Assembly (NCBI GenBank): GCA_001013295.1
Contig: LAZY01000031.1
Location: 1-64,000 of the forward strand
DNA: 64,000 nucleotides
Direction: 5' to 3'
Source of the DNA: Chryseobacterium indologenes
Lineage (GTDB): Bacteria > Bacteroidota > Bacteroidia > Flavobacteriales > Weeksellaceae
Positions 28,076 to 36,302 of the stretch are shown piece after piece. The notes beneath the pieces were generated by a model. The model was not told where the DNA came from. It searched no databases and was given only the letters and a program-made list of their open reading frames with translations. Within the stretch, counting starts at the first letter, position 1; every line of letters begins with the position of its first letter. The translations under genes and the position numbers were made by a program.

Positions 28076-28483
28076 CTAAATTCTATAAACGCAGTGAAGG
28101 ATAAAAAGGGAAGGGTAATTGAGATGGTATTTTGAAGGATCAAAATAGAAAGAATGATTTTCAGATGTAAATTCAGCAGTATTGTCAAATACCGTCCCTA
28201 AGTTGTAATACGGAATGGACGCTGACAGAAATTTTACCGGAGAAATTTTGTAAGAATGGGGAAGGTTATCTTCTTTACAGATTTTTTTGACTTCCAGTTT
28301 ACAGCATTTGCTATGGTTTTTTTCTTTGTTGGCACTGCATTTCGGACAGTCCAGATCAGACAGTTTTTTCAGGCCTACATGAATCTCACTTGCATTTCCT
28401 TTACAGACATGTTTACTGGTAGTAAATCCCGAAGAAACTACTATATAAAGGAGAAGAAACAGTATGTGAAAAACCCTTTTCAT
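28076..28483 (-). CDS. Small exported Cys/His-rich protein at the head of the efflux operon
   Basis: A 135-residue protein starting at ATG 28483 (MKRVFHILFLLLYIVVSSGF, signal-like). The mature part has TTSKHVCKG, CPKC, HSKCC and KICKED within about 60 residues, then an aromatic C-terminal part ending near SLFILHCVYRI. The layout resembles the small flavobacterial family annotated as HYC_CC_PP proteins, which I recall beside metal-efflux genes. It precedes the TolC-like gene by 70 bases on the same strand. Metal binding or sensing is plausible but not shown. Confidence 0.6.
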   Translation of the reverse strand: MKRVFHILFLLLYIVVSSGFTTSKHVCKGNASEIHVGLKKLSDLDCPKCSANKEKNHSKCCKLEVKKICKEDNLPHSYKISPVKFLSASIPYYNLGTVFDNTAEFTSENHSFYFDPSKYHLNYPSLFILHCVYRI

Positions 28484-28593
28484 TTCGTGGGATAAAATTA
28501 GATTGAATCTCACTCATGGTGTTATAGAATTATGGCGGAAGTTTATATTTAAAAGGAAATAAGAATTTTGAATTTTAACTGAAAAATAGAGTA

Positions 28594-28623
28594 TTAAAAA
28601 AGGCTCAGATGATTATCTAAGCC
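28594..28623 (-). terminator. Terminator of the DUF3060-like gene
   Basis: Read on the minus strand, GGCTTAGAT pairs with ATCTGAGCC (one G-T pair) around AATC, followed by a T-run. It separates the DUF3060-like gene from the efflux operon. Confidence 0.7.
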
Positions 28624-28641
28624 ATGGTATTTAATTAAATT

Positions 28642-29031
28642 TTATTGTTTAGCGACTTTATTGCCTACTCCCGTAAGTGAAGCATCCGGTTTTCCAGATT
28701 TTGTTCCTGAAGTTCTGTAATATACAGTATTACCTCCACCTTCTATGACTACTTTATCTACCTTGTCAATGTATACTTTGTTGCCTGTTCCTGAAACGGA
28801 AATCTTCCTTGCACTTCCTTTGATGGTTACGGTGTTATCACCTCCCGAAACTTCTACTGTTCCGCCGTTAAGGGTATAATTGAGTTTATGCCCTATGCCA
28901 TCTACCTGTATTGTTTTGCCATCAGTTTGTTCTACTCCTTTTGTAGATTCTGTCTTTCTGGATTGAGAAAATGCAGTGCCTGTTCCGGCTAACAGAAGGG
29001 CAAGAATGCCTATCGTCTTAATATTTTTCAT
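28642..29031 (-). CDS. DUF3060-like exported protein
   Basis: A 129-residue exported protein with signal peptide (ends AFSQ). The mature part is a short beta-helix-like run of G-rich turns: IQVDGIGHKLNYTLNGGTVEVSGGDNTVTIKGSARKISVSGTGNKVYIDKVDKVVIEGGGNTVYY. This pattern of Gly-Asn-Xxx-Val turns is typical of the DUF3060 family, whose function is unknown. It has its own terminator and so is probably monocistronic. Confidence 0.8.
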   Translation of the reverse strand: MKNIKTIGILALLLAGTGTAFSQSRKTESTKGVEQTDGKTIQVDGIGHKLNYTLNGGTVEVSGGDNTVTIKGSARKISVSGTGNKVYIDKVDKVVIEGGGNTVYYRTSGTKSGKPDASLTGVGNKVAKQ

Positions 29032-29203
29032 TGTGAATTTGGTTTTTGTTGGGGTAAATATAGAGATAAAATAAATTAAGTTTTGTAAACCAAAAGTTAA
29101 ATCATCTTAAATGTTGGGTTTTACACCATAATATTTTCAATAATTTCCTGGATGATCGGTGCTTTTTTTTATTTCTGATGAGATGGGTGAAGTTATTTTT
29201 ATA

Positions 29204-29233
29204 ACAAAAAAGCCCCGGATATTTTCCGGAGCT
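29204..29233 (-). terminator. Terminator of the large T9SS protein gene
   Basis: AGCTCCGGA and TCCGGGGCT (minus strand, one G-T pair) form a stem followed by TTTTTTG. Confidence 0.75.
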
Positions 29234-29258
29234 AAAAAAATTAAATGATAAAATAATC

Positions 29259-32200
29259 TTACTTTACAATCACTCTCTTCAGATGGCCTTCAGAGGTTTT
29301 TACAAGATAAACTCCTGCAGAAAGGTTCGAAGTATTGATTGTTAAAGCATTTTTCTCTTTTCCGATCAGCTTTCCGGACATGTCATATAATTCATAATCC
29401 TGTTTTCTGTTGAAATAAAGAGTATTTCCTTTATGAACAGGATTCGGGAATACATTGAAGGTGGCTGTTTCTGATTTTGTTTCAACAGTTCCTAAGGTAG
29501 CTGGCATAGCTATTTCGTACATAGACAGTGTTCCGCTGATCTCATTGGCGATAATGACATAGCCTTTATTGGTCGTTGTATTTTCAGGAGCAATGTAGAT
29601 GATTCCTTCAGGACCATTGTCTCCGCCATATGCTGAAGTAGAACGGGAATGTTTGTAATCCGTGAAAGTAGGATGATTAGGATCTGTGATATTATAAACC
29701 ATAACCCCTCCGGTTCTTTCCAATGTAATGAAAGCGTACGTCTGTCCGTTGATGCTTCCCAGAGCTACTCCTTCAGGTTCCGGGCCTTTTGCACGGCTTC
29801 TGCTTTTAACGATATTGGATTCATTATCAACGTTGAATAATAAAGGATGATTCGCTGCAATATACCTTTCAAACTGATCTCCACTGTCATAAACGATCTG
29901 TTTGGTATCTGCATTGAAAATGGAGAAAGAACGGGCACCTAATGCTGCCATTTCTTCAAAATCTGAATCACCGTCCGTATTTCCTGTAGCAGATGAAACC
30001 CTGAATCTTCCCAGATTGTGAGAGGCCTTTAGAACAGCTGAATTAGGGAAAACAGCCGGATCTAAAATATAAGTATTGGCTCCTACAGTCGTTCTTTCGC
30101 TATATCCTGAAAGATCCTTTTCATCACCTTCATTAGCGGTGACAATATATTGGGTGTTTCCGACTTTGTAATTCTGTACAGCATCCGGAACATAATAGGC
30201 TTTTACCGGCCAGTTGGCAATTAAAACTTCACCGTTATTGTCTGAAGCATCGAAGCCGTTGCCCGGAAGACTCATATCTTTTTTACCCAATCCCCAGATT
30301 CCTGTAATGGTTTTGGTAGCAAGATTAACCTCAGCGATTGCGTTATTTTCCTGAAGCGTTACCCATGCTTTCTGGCTGTCTGCACTGATGGTCACATATT
30401 CTGGCTCCAGATCCTGAGAAAGTGTGTTATTGGTTCTTACCTTACGTAATCCTGTAGCAGTTAATGCAGCAACCTGATTATCAAAATTATTAAAATTAAG
30501 GGTCGTGACATTGGTTTGTGTAAGATTTCCGATTCCTCCTGATATGTCGATGATACTGATGGTACCTTCAGGATCTACGGTATAGGCATCATTAGGCTCG
30601 CCTTCGTTAGCGGTAACCACTTTTGTTCCGTCAGGAGAGAAAGTGATCATATCCGGTAGAGCTCCTACGGTGACTTGTTTTAGGAAATTTCCGTTGATGT
30701 CGAAGAATACTACAGATCCATTTTGCTGAGGGGTGATGTTTGGAGAGGCTGCTGCAATGATTCCGTTTTTCACAGCGATGCTTGTGATTCCTCCATAAGG
30801 GGTCATATCTACTGTTTTGACAACAGAAGGGGTGGTAGGTGTACTAAAATCAATAATATCAAAAACATCCGTAATGGAACTGATCGTGAATAAACGCTGT
30901 GTTGAAGGATCGTGAACTACAATTTCGGTAGAGCTGTTATTCGTTCCCGAAGGATCAAAACTTCCGATGTAATTAAGCTGAATCTGCTGAGAAGGAACCG
31001 GAGCCTGTTTGTCATTGTCTACAATATAAACTGTGGTAGAATTGTCCCCGGAAATTGTTGCTCCGGTCGGGTTTTCAAGGCTTACCACGAAATATTCAGC
31101 CTGTTGTTCTTCCAGAGTGTCATCAATAATAGGAATGTTCACTGTGTAGCTGGTTGTGGAAGGGGTAATCGTAATGGTCTGATTGGCCAATGTAAAATCG
31201 TTGCTGTCAGCTGTACTGAACGGAGCAGGTTTTACCACAAGATCAACGGCAGCTGTTGAAGGATTGGTGATATTAAGCTTTAAGGCAACGGTTCCTGCAT
31301 TTTCATCCACCTTTATAAAGTTTTTCTCTAAAGCGATGGTGGTTCCTGCAGTAGTGAAAGTTGTGGATGTAATGGCAGATACTCCATTATCACTGAAGTC
31401 TTCCACGGTATTGGGCTTAAGGGTCACATAATAGGTCTGACCAGGAATTAAGTTGGAAGAAGGGATTACCGTGATAGTGTTATTGCTGAAAGTCGTGGTG
31501 AAAGGAACAGGAGTACCCGTAGCGTTTCCAAGGCGGAATTCTACAAGGTTTTGTGCATTAGAATCATTGATTGCAGAATTATCTGTCAGTCTTACGTTTT
31601 CATTAAAGGCAATGGTAGGCTTTATAGACGATAATGCATTATTGGTGTTGTTGACAGGCTGGTAGGTGACCGTCGGTGGAGTAGTGTCTGCTCCTCCTGA
31701 AGGGGTGGCATCTACTGTGAAATTATCAAAACGGTTGTTGCCTCCTGTTCCACCTCCGGCAGCAGTGAATTCAACTTTTAATTTAAAATTCGGATTATTG
31801 GAAGCCCCCTGAACAGCCGAAAAATCAAAAGTAATCAGCTGTGGATTGGCATCCTGAGGACTCACTGTCTGATACTGCGCAAAAGTGGTTCCGTCTGTTG
31901 AATAAGACCATACCTGAGTTCCGGCTCCCTGTCCTGATCTTCGGGTAGAAAATTTTACAATGACATTCTGGTAACCTGTTGTTGGAAGATTAAACTGTAA
32001 ACCTCCTCCGATTGGATTATTAAATCTTAAATGGGTTCCGGGTGCATCACCATTTCTGGCATTTAAATTTTGCAAATCAAAATTCTGTCCGGTACCACCA
32101 GCAAAATCAATTACACTTGTACCTCCTGCTATTGCTGCCAGAGAACCATTTACCATGGTTGAGGATGGCGTAGTGACGGTAGCAGCAGAAGAGTTGTTGT

Positions 32201-32297
32201 TAAAATTCCAGTAATGAATAAGTGTCTGCCCGAAAAGCCCGCTCTGAAAAAAGAATGCGGCAATGACAGACCCTTTTAATAGGTAGTTGTTGATCAT
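29259..32297 (-). CDS. Choice-of-anchor I-type secreted protein with T9SS sorting domain
   Basis: A 1012-residue exported protein. I start it at ATG 32297 (MINNYLLKGSVIAAFFFQSG) instead of an upstream TTG. Order of parts: an N-terminal lectin-like jelly-roll (residues 20-195), an Ig-like bacterial domain (PPTVTYQPVNNTNNALSSIKPTIAFNENV), a Calx-beta-like domain (IALEKNFIKVDENAGTVALKLNI), then a long propeller region (SFDPSGTNNSSTEIVVHDPSTQRLF, FSPDGTKVVTANEGEPNDAYTVDPEG, EPEGVALGSINGQTYAFITLERTGGV) characteristic of choice-of-anchor I/alkaline-phosphatase-associated proteins. The end (VFPNPVHKGNTLYF, YDMSGKLIGKE, GVYLVKTSEGHLKRVIVK) is a type A sorting domain, so it is secreted or surface-attached through T9SS. 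The enzymatic role is unknown. Confidence 0.88.
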   Translation of the reverse strand: MINNYLLKGSVIAAFFFQSGLFGQTLIHYWNFNNNSSAATVTTPSSTMVNGSLAAIAGGTSVIDFAGGTGQNFDLQNLNARNGDAPGTHLRFNNPIGGGLQFNLPTTGYQNVIVKFSTRRSGQGAGTQVWSYSTDGTTFAQYQTVSPQDANPQLITFDFSAVQGASNNPNFKLKVEFTAAGGGTGGNNRFDNFTVDATPSGGADTTPPTVTYQPVNNTNNALSSIKPTIAFNENVRLTDNSAINDSNAQNLVEFRLGNATGTPVPFTTTFSNNTITVIPSSNLIPGQTYYVTLKPNTVEDFSDNGVSAITSTTFTTAGTTIALEKNFIKVDENAGTVALKLNITNPSTAAVDLVVKPAPFSTADSNDFTLANQTITITPSTTSYTVNIPIIDDTLEEQQAEYFVVSLENPTGATISGDNSTTVYIVDNDKQAPVPSQQIQLNYIGSFDPSGTNNSSTEIVVHDPSTQRLFTISSITDVFDIIDFSTPTTPSVVKTVDMTPYGGITSIAVKNGIIAAASPNITPQQNGSVVFFDINGNFLKQVTVGALPDMITFSPDGTKVVTANEGEPNDAYTVDPEGTISIIDISGGIGNLTQTNVTTLNFNNFDNQVAALTATGLRKVRTNNTLSQDLEPEYVTISADSQKAWVTLQENNAIAEVNLATKTITGIWGLGKKDMSLPGNGFDASDNNGEVLIANWPVKAYYVPDAVQNYKVGNTQYIVTANEGDEKDLSGYSERTTVGANTYILDPAVFPNSAVLKASHNLGRFRVSSATGNTDGDSDFEEMAALGARSFSIFNADTKQIVYDSGDQFERYIAANHPLLFNVDNESNIVKSRSRAKGPEPEGVALGSINGQTYAFITLERTGGVMVYNITDPNHPTFTDYKHSRSTSAYGGDNGPEGIIYIAPENTTTNKGYVIIANEISGTLSMYEIAMPATLGTVETKSETATFNVFPNPVHKGNTLYFNRKQDYELYDMSGKLIGKEKNALTINTSNLSAGVYLVKTSEGHLKRVIVK

Positions 32298-32441
32298 TTT
32301 GTATTTCAATTAGATAAATACAAAAATGAACTTTATGTTTCGCAACTATTTTAATGGGATTTTAAGAAATGTTTAAAAAATAGGTTTGTTTCTGATAAAA
32401 GATGAAATAATTGTTGAGCGAAATAAAGTTGAAGGAGGTCG

Positions 32442-32591
32442 TTATTTTCCAGACTTGCCGGAAAAGTTTAAGATGATATTGTCTGACTTTCCTTCCATCG
32501 GATGTTTCTGCATATAAAAATATCCTGAAATGGCCGTCAGAAGCAAGAGTACAAAAATAACCAAAACTATCCTTTTTAACATGTCTCTCAT
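32442..32591 (-). CDS. 49-residue single-pass membrane peptide
   Basis: A short open frame starting at ATG 32591, which overlaps the TGA of the epimerase-like gene as ATGA, the usual sign of translational coupling. The product has a basic N-terminus (MRDMLKR), one hydrophobic segment (IVLVIFVLLLLTAISGYFY) and a polar tail (MQKHPMEGKSDNII...SGKSGK). A second in-frame ATG lies at 32582. Family not recognised. The overlap, membrane profile and clean stop argue that it is real. Confidence 0.55.
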   Translation of the reverse strand: MRDMLKRIVLVIFVLLLLTAISGYFYMQKHPMEGKSDNIILNFSGKSGK

Positions 32592-33241
32592 ATCGCTAAA
32601 TTTTTAATATCTCTGATTTCTAAAGTTGCTGTAGGATATCCTTTGTATGTGACATTGATCATTGCTCTTCCTACTTCGTGTAAAGTTAATGATTTTGTTG
32701 GTAAAAAAACAGGAAAAATCCAAATAAAAGGTTTGAAAAACCATTTTACATTCAATTGGCCGTCAACAGGTTTCATAAATCCGGGTCTGAAATTGTAGGC
32801 TCCTTTGAAGTTCATCTTTTTCAATGCATTTTCTGTTCTTCCTTTTACCCTTGCCCACATCAGCTTTCCACTCTCTGTACTGTCTGTACTTGCTCCCGAA
32901 ACATAATTGAAAACCATATCCGGATTTTGGTTCAGTACCGCTTCTGCAAAATGTATAGTGGTATCGTAGGTAATTTTGGTATAATCTTCTTCATTCATCC
33001 CTAGACTGCTGATTCCGGCACAGAAGAAGCAGGTATCATATCCTTTCAGATTTTCATCATTACGATCGATTGACAAAAAGTCAGACACCAAATATTCTTT
33101 CAGCTTTGGATGCTTTTTTCCTGACGGTTTTCTGCTGATACTAAGAATTTCTGAAACATTGGGATTTTCAAGGCATTCCATTAAAACACCTTCGCCTACC
33201 ATCCCAGTAGCGCCGGTAAGAATTATTTTGATTGAGTCCAT
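32588..33241 (-). CDS. NAD(P)-binding epimerase-like (atypical SDR) protein
   Basis: A 217-residue Rossmann-fold protein. The N-terminal ILTGATGMVGEGVLMECL is the TGxxGxxG dinucleotide-binding motif, and FFCAGISSLGMNEEDYTKITYDTTIHFAEAV with a later VSGASTDSTESGKLMWARVKGRTENAL fits atypical short-chain dehydrogenases/NAD-dependent epimerases. An active-site Tyr-x-x-x-Lys is not obvious; WARVKGRTE takes its place, as in oxidoreductase HTATIP2-like members. The substrate is unknown. It is the first gene of a two-gene unit with the membrane peptide downstream. Confidence 0.8.
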   Translation of the reverse strand: MDSIKIILTGATGMVGEGVLMECLENPNVSEILSISRKPSGKKHPKLKEYLVSDFLSIDRNDENLKGYDTCFFCAGISSLGMNEEDYTKITYDTTIHFAEAVLNQNPDMVFNYVSGASTDSTESGKLMWARVKGRTENALKKMNFKGAYNFRPGFMKPVDGQLNVKWFFKPFIWIFPVFLPTKSLTLHEVGRAMINVTYKGYPTATLEIRDIKNLAI

Positions 33242-33292
33242 TGTTTTGCTATTGATAGTTGCATGACGGATGAAGTAGGGGAATTACTTTAA

Positions 33293-33404
33293 AAAAGATA
33301 AAAGATAAAAGATAAAAGATAAAAGATAAAAGATAAAAGATAAAAGATAAAAGATAAAAGATAAAAGATAAAAGATAAAAGATAAAAGATAAAAGATAAA
33401 AGAT
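33293..33404. repeat. Tandem repeat: 16 perfect copies of AAAAGAT
   Basis: Counting base by base, AAAAGAT is repeated 16 times without interruption (112 bases). Because the unit is 7 bases, the translated minus strand shows a 7-residue period (FIFYLLS), which is not evidence for a gene. Such arrays change copy number by slippage. It lies 52 bases upstream of the epimerase-like start codon. Confidence 0.95.
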
Positions 33405-33445
33405 TTTGTCCTTAAACAACTATTATGCATATCAATATCAATAGG

Positions 33446-33497
33446 AGCGGGCTTTAGCCCGCTTTCTTTATAAATATATTCCATTGGCTTTAGCCAA
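33446..33497. repeat. Paired palindromes with shared GGCTTTAGCC core
   Basis: AGCGGGCTTTAGCCCGCT (33446-33463) and TTGGCTTTAGCCAA (33484-33497) are perfect inverted repeats 20 bases apart with the same central sequence. I recall similar GGCTTTAGCC pairs dispersed in Chryseobacterium intergenic regions, so this may be a REP-like element; copy number cannot be judged from one window. Confidence 0.65.
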
Positions 33498-33513
33498 AAC
33501 CTAACAACAAAGA

Positions 33514-33564
33514 ATTCAAAAAAAGAAAACCGGGCAAAGTTTGCCCGGTTTTCTTTTTTTGAAT
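33514..33564. terminator. Bidirectional terminator with 25-nt perfect arms
   Basis: Positions 33514-33538 are exactly complementary to 33540-33564, with a G at the centre. The GC part is CCGGGCAAA/TTTGCCCGG, flanked by seven A on one side and seven T on the other, so it works in either direction. It ends the ppx gene on the minus strand. Confidence 0.88.
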
Positions 33565-33580
33565 ATCTTATTTTTTACAA

Positions 33581-34465
33581 CTATTTTTTGTGTTGTAACT
33601 GGCTGTAAATATTTTGAATCAATCCGTCTGCTACAGAGATTTTCGGCACAAAGATGCGGTTAATATCCGACCATGACATGATATTGTTGAAAATATTAAG
33701 GGCATGCACCAATACGTCGGCTCTGTCCTCTCTGAGGCTGTATTTCGTCATTCTCTCTTCTACAGAAAGGTCATTGAATTCTTTATAGACTTTCTTAAGG
33801 TGAGACAGGGACATAGGTTTACCGTCTTTGGTCTTGCTCATAGAGAACACCTTATTGATGTTTCCGCCGGAACCGATGGCTACAATTGGCTTTTTGCTGT
33901 TAATATTTTTTCTGATCTCTTCTTTCATTTCCTTCCAGTTGTCCGTAGTCACCAGATTGTTGAGGAGACGGATGGTCCCGATATTGAAGGATCTTTCGTA
34001 TACCATTTTGCCATTTTCGTAGAAAGTAAGCTCGGTAGAACCTCCTCCCACATCGATATAAAGGTAGGCAAAATCTTTGTCGAGCCCTTCTGCTACATGA
34101 TTTTCATAGATCAGAGTTGCTTCTTCGTCTCCTGAAATGATTTCGATATTGATTCCGGATGTTTCCTTTACCTGGCTGATGATCTCGTTTCCATTGGCTG
34201 CGTCACGCATGGCACTGGTGGCACAGGCTCTGTAATGGTCTACGTTATAGATCTTCATCAGGTCACTGAAAATCTTCATAGAATCGATGACCATTTTTTC
34301 TCTTTCCGGACCTATTTTCCCGATGGTGAATACATCCATTCCTAGTCTCAGAGGGATTCTCAGGAGGTTCAGTTTGATGAATTCCGGTTTTTTATTGTTG
34401 ATCTTTACTTCATTGATGAGAAGGCGGGCTGCATTACTCCCTATGTCTATCGCTGCGATCTTCAT
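33581..34465 (-). CDS. ppx: Exopolyphosphatase, Ppx/GppA family
   Basis: A 294-residue Ppx/GppA phosphatase, which removes phosphate from the ends of polyphosphate or converts pppGpp to ppGpp. The actin-like ATPase motifs are visible: IAAIDIGSNAARLLI at the start, RACATSAMRDAANGNEII, AYLYIDVGGGSTELTFYENG and VAIGSGGNINKVF. It has only the N-terminal phosphatase part (about 300 residues, no HD domain), as in short bacterial forms. It is the last gene of the operon led by ppk1, which favours polyphosphate over pppGpp as substrate. Confidence 0.9.
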   Translation of the reverse strand: MKIAAIDIGSNAARLLINEVKINNKKPEFIKLNLLRIPLRLGMDVFTIGKIGPEREKMVIDSMKIFSDLMKIYNVDHYRACATSAMRDAANGNEIISQVKETSGINIEIISGDEEATLIYENHVAEGLDKDFAYLYIDVGGGSTELTFYENGKMVYERSFNIGTIRLLNNLVTTDNWKEMKEEIRKNINSKKPIVAIGSGGNINKVFSMSKTKDGKPMSLSHLKKVYKEFNDLSVEERMTKYSLREDRADVLVHALNIFNNIMSWSDINRIFVPKISVADGLIQNIYSQLQHKK

Positions 34466-34475
34466 ATTTTTAACG

Positions 34476-36302
34476 CTATTTTATAGGTTGTTTATATAAA
34501 GGTAAATCTTTACCTAAAAAATTTCCAAAATTATCAAAAAAATAGAAATCAGGAGCTCTGTCTCTGAGATTTACCATAATATAAAAATAATTTTTCCTTC
34601 TGAAAATTTTGGTGTTTTGCTGGTTTTCTCCGTAATCATAGAATGGTTTTCCATCCTTATCTACAAATGTATTATTGAGACGATAAAGATAATCATTTAT
34701 GCGGTTAATCCTTGTATTGTTATTACCTAAAATGACTTCACCTTTGTAGTTGATGAGGAATTCATGAGCAGAATTTTCGGGATTTTGAAAGACTAAGTTT
34801 CCGTTTGAATCTATTTCTCTTCTGTCATCTATAAATTTCAGATTGGGAAGCTTTTTCACCACTTTCAGTTTTTCATTGATGATCAAGATTTCTCCCGGTT
34901 TTTGTGAGGCAAAAGCATAGCCCTTGTAGAAATTGCTGAGCTGTTGAAACTGAGTTTGTTTTATTTTTCCCTGATTGTCTGCCGTAAAAAATAAATGACT
35001 GGCTGTGAATGTATATGTTTTTGATTCAAAAGGTGTCCCGACAAATTTTAATGGTACTGGAACATCCTTAAGAATTATTTCGCCGTCTTTAGAAATGATT
35101 TTGTAATGATTTTGGCTTTTGTCGAATACCAACATCTGGTTTCCATGGAAATCTATAACCCTGGCATCTGTTTTTAAGATTTCTGCACCATTTTCTATGA
35201 TTCCACTGATGGTTTTTCCATCTTCCTTTTTTTCGAAATAAAAAGTGTCTTCGTTGTTGGCAAAAGACGGTGTCAACAACGAATAAGATGGACTGATAAT
35301 ATTACCTTTTGTGTTGGCAAAGGCGTACTCCTTATTTTTTTGTATGATATTTACCGGTGGGACATTTTCAGGGTCATAACTGCTTTCCGGGTAATTGATA
35401 TTAATATTGTAGTAATTACCGTTTACACGATAGATTTCTCCCAAACCATTCAGAATATCAAAAATGGTATATTTTATTTTTCTGTTGCAGGAGTGGTTAT
35501 CACCACTTCTTTGGGTGCGCTGACAGATCTCGAAGAATTCTCCGTTTCCTGTTTCAATATTATCAAAGTTGGCAAATATTTTACCCTGTAAGTTTTTGAA
35601 AAAAATTCTTGGATGCTGATAGGCAATATAGACATCATCAGCAAAAAAATTGTCGCCATACATATAATAAATATCATCAGACGACAGGATTGATTCTCCA
35701 TTGAGCCTATGAAATGAGCTCTTATTCCCGGTACTGGTATAATAGATATTTTTCCCCTCAAGTATTTTTGCATAATAAAAAGGACCGTCCAGTTTTCCGG
35801 ATCTTAAATTCTTTACATAATGATGATTCTGTTTTTGTTCCAAAATGATCAAAGAATCTACGTAATATTTTACATAGCCTTCAAAAGCCTCCGTCTTCTT
35901 ATTATTCTGATAATCGATAATATAAGTTTTGTTATCCACAGAAGCAGCACATGTCCCTTTCTGACAGATCAGATAATCATACATAGCAGGAACGAGGATT
36001 TTTCCCTGGCTGGATTTAAGCCCGTATTTATTGCCAAGAAAAATATTTGAGTTTTTGTAAACTTTACTTTGGTGAAAGACAGTAATGCTATCTTTAAGGT
36101 TAAGTTCATAATCAAAAATCTTTTCGATATGGTCAGGATTCAAAACCCAATGTCCGGAAGCATCCGCTGTGCCATATTTTTTACTTATAGCCGTACGGTT
36201 CACAAAGAATTTTTCTTCTTCCATATGCTTTTCACTCTGTGCAGAAAGCATAGTGGAAAAAATAATCTCCCAAAAGATAAATATTTTCATATAAACTTTC
36301 AT
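34476..36302 (-). CDS. Exported WG-repeat-like protein in the polyphosphate operon
   Basis: A 608-residue protein with a signal-like N-terminus (MKVYMKIFIFWEIIFSTMLSAQS). It is built of degenerate beta repeats; one reads NKYGLKSSQGKILVPAMYDYLI, close to the WG-repeat consensus, and others follow as KEYAFANTKGNIISPSYSLL and FLINYKGEVILGNN. No enzyme motif is seen. The start at 36302 is supported because its ATG overlaps the TGA of the preceding (interrupted) gene as ATGA. It ends 11 bases before ppx. A periplasmic or outer-surface role is likely from the signal; what it does for polyphosphate metabolism is unknown. Confidence 0.75.
   Translation of the reverse strand: MKVYMKIFIFWEIIFSTMLSAQSEKHMEEEKFFVNRTAISKKYGTADASGHWVLNPDHIEKIFDYELNLKDSITVFHQSKVYKNSNIFLGNKYGLKSSQGKILVPAMYDYLICQKGTCAASVDNKTYIIDYQNNKKTEAFEGYVKYYVDSLIILEQKQNHHYVKNLRSGKLDGPFYYAKILEGKNIYYTSTGNKSSFHRLNGESILSSDDIYYMYGDNFFADDVYIAYQHPRIFFKNLQGKIFANFDNIETGNGEFFEICQRTQRSGDNHSCNRKIKYTIFDILNGLGEIYRVNGNYYNININYPESSYDPENVPPVNIIQKNKEYAFANTKGNIISPSYSLLTPSFANNEDTFYFEKKEDGKTISGIIENGAEILKTDARVIDFHGNQMLVFDKSQNHYKIISKDGEIILKDVPVPLKFVGTPFESKTYTFTASHLFFTADNQGKIKQTQFQQLSNFYKGYAFASQKPGEILIINEKLKVVKKLPNLKFIDDRREIDSNGNLVFQNPENSAHEFLINYKGEVILGNNNTRINRINDYLYRLNNTFVDKDGKPFYDYGENQQNTKIFRRKNYFYIMVNLRDRAPDFYFFDNFGNFLGKDLPLYKQPIK

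Larger units (their letters stand above)
33242..33580. other. Repeat-dense intergenic region
   Basis: This 339-base region has no gene. It contains a 16-copy heptamer array, two palindromes sharing the core GGCTTTAGCC, and a long perfect hairpin ending the polyphosphate operon. A minus-strand open frame through it only reflects the repeat periodicity. Confidence 0.8.

Noticed and set aside
33293..33404. Possible CRISPR array
   Set aside because: The repeat is a 7-base unit in direct contact without spacers, and no cas gene is present.
33284..33484. Minus-strand open frame encoding a repeated FIFYLLS peptide
   Set aside because: It is only the translation of the AAAAGAT heptamer array and the adjacent palindrome; any 7-base repeat without stop gives a 7-residue period.
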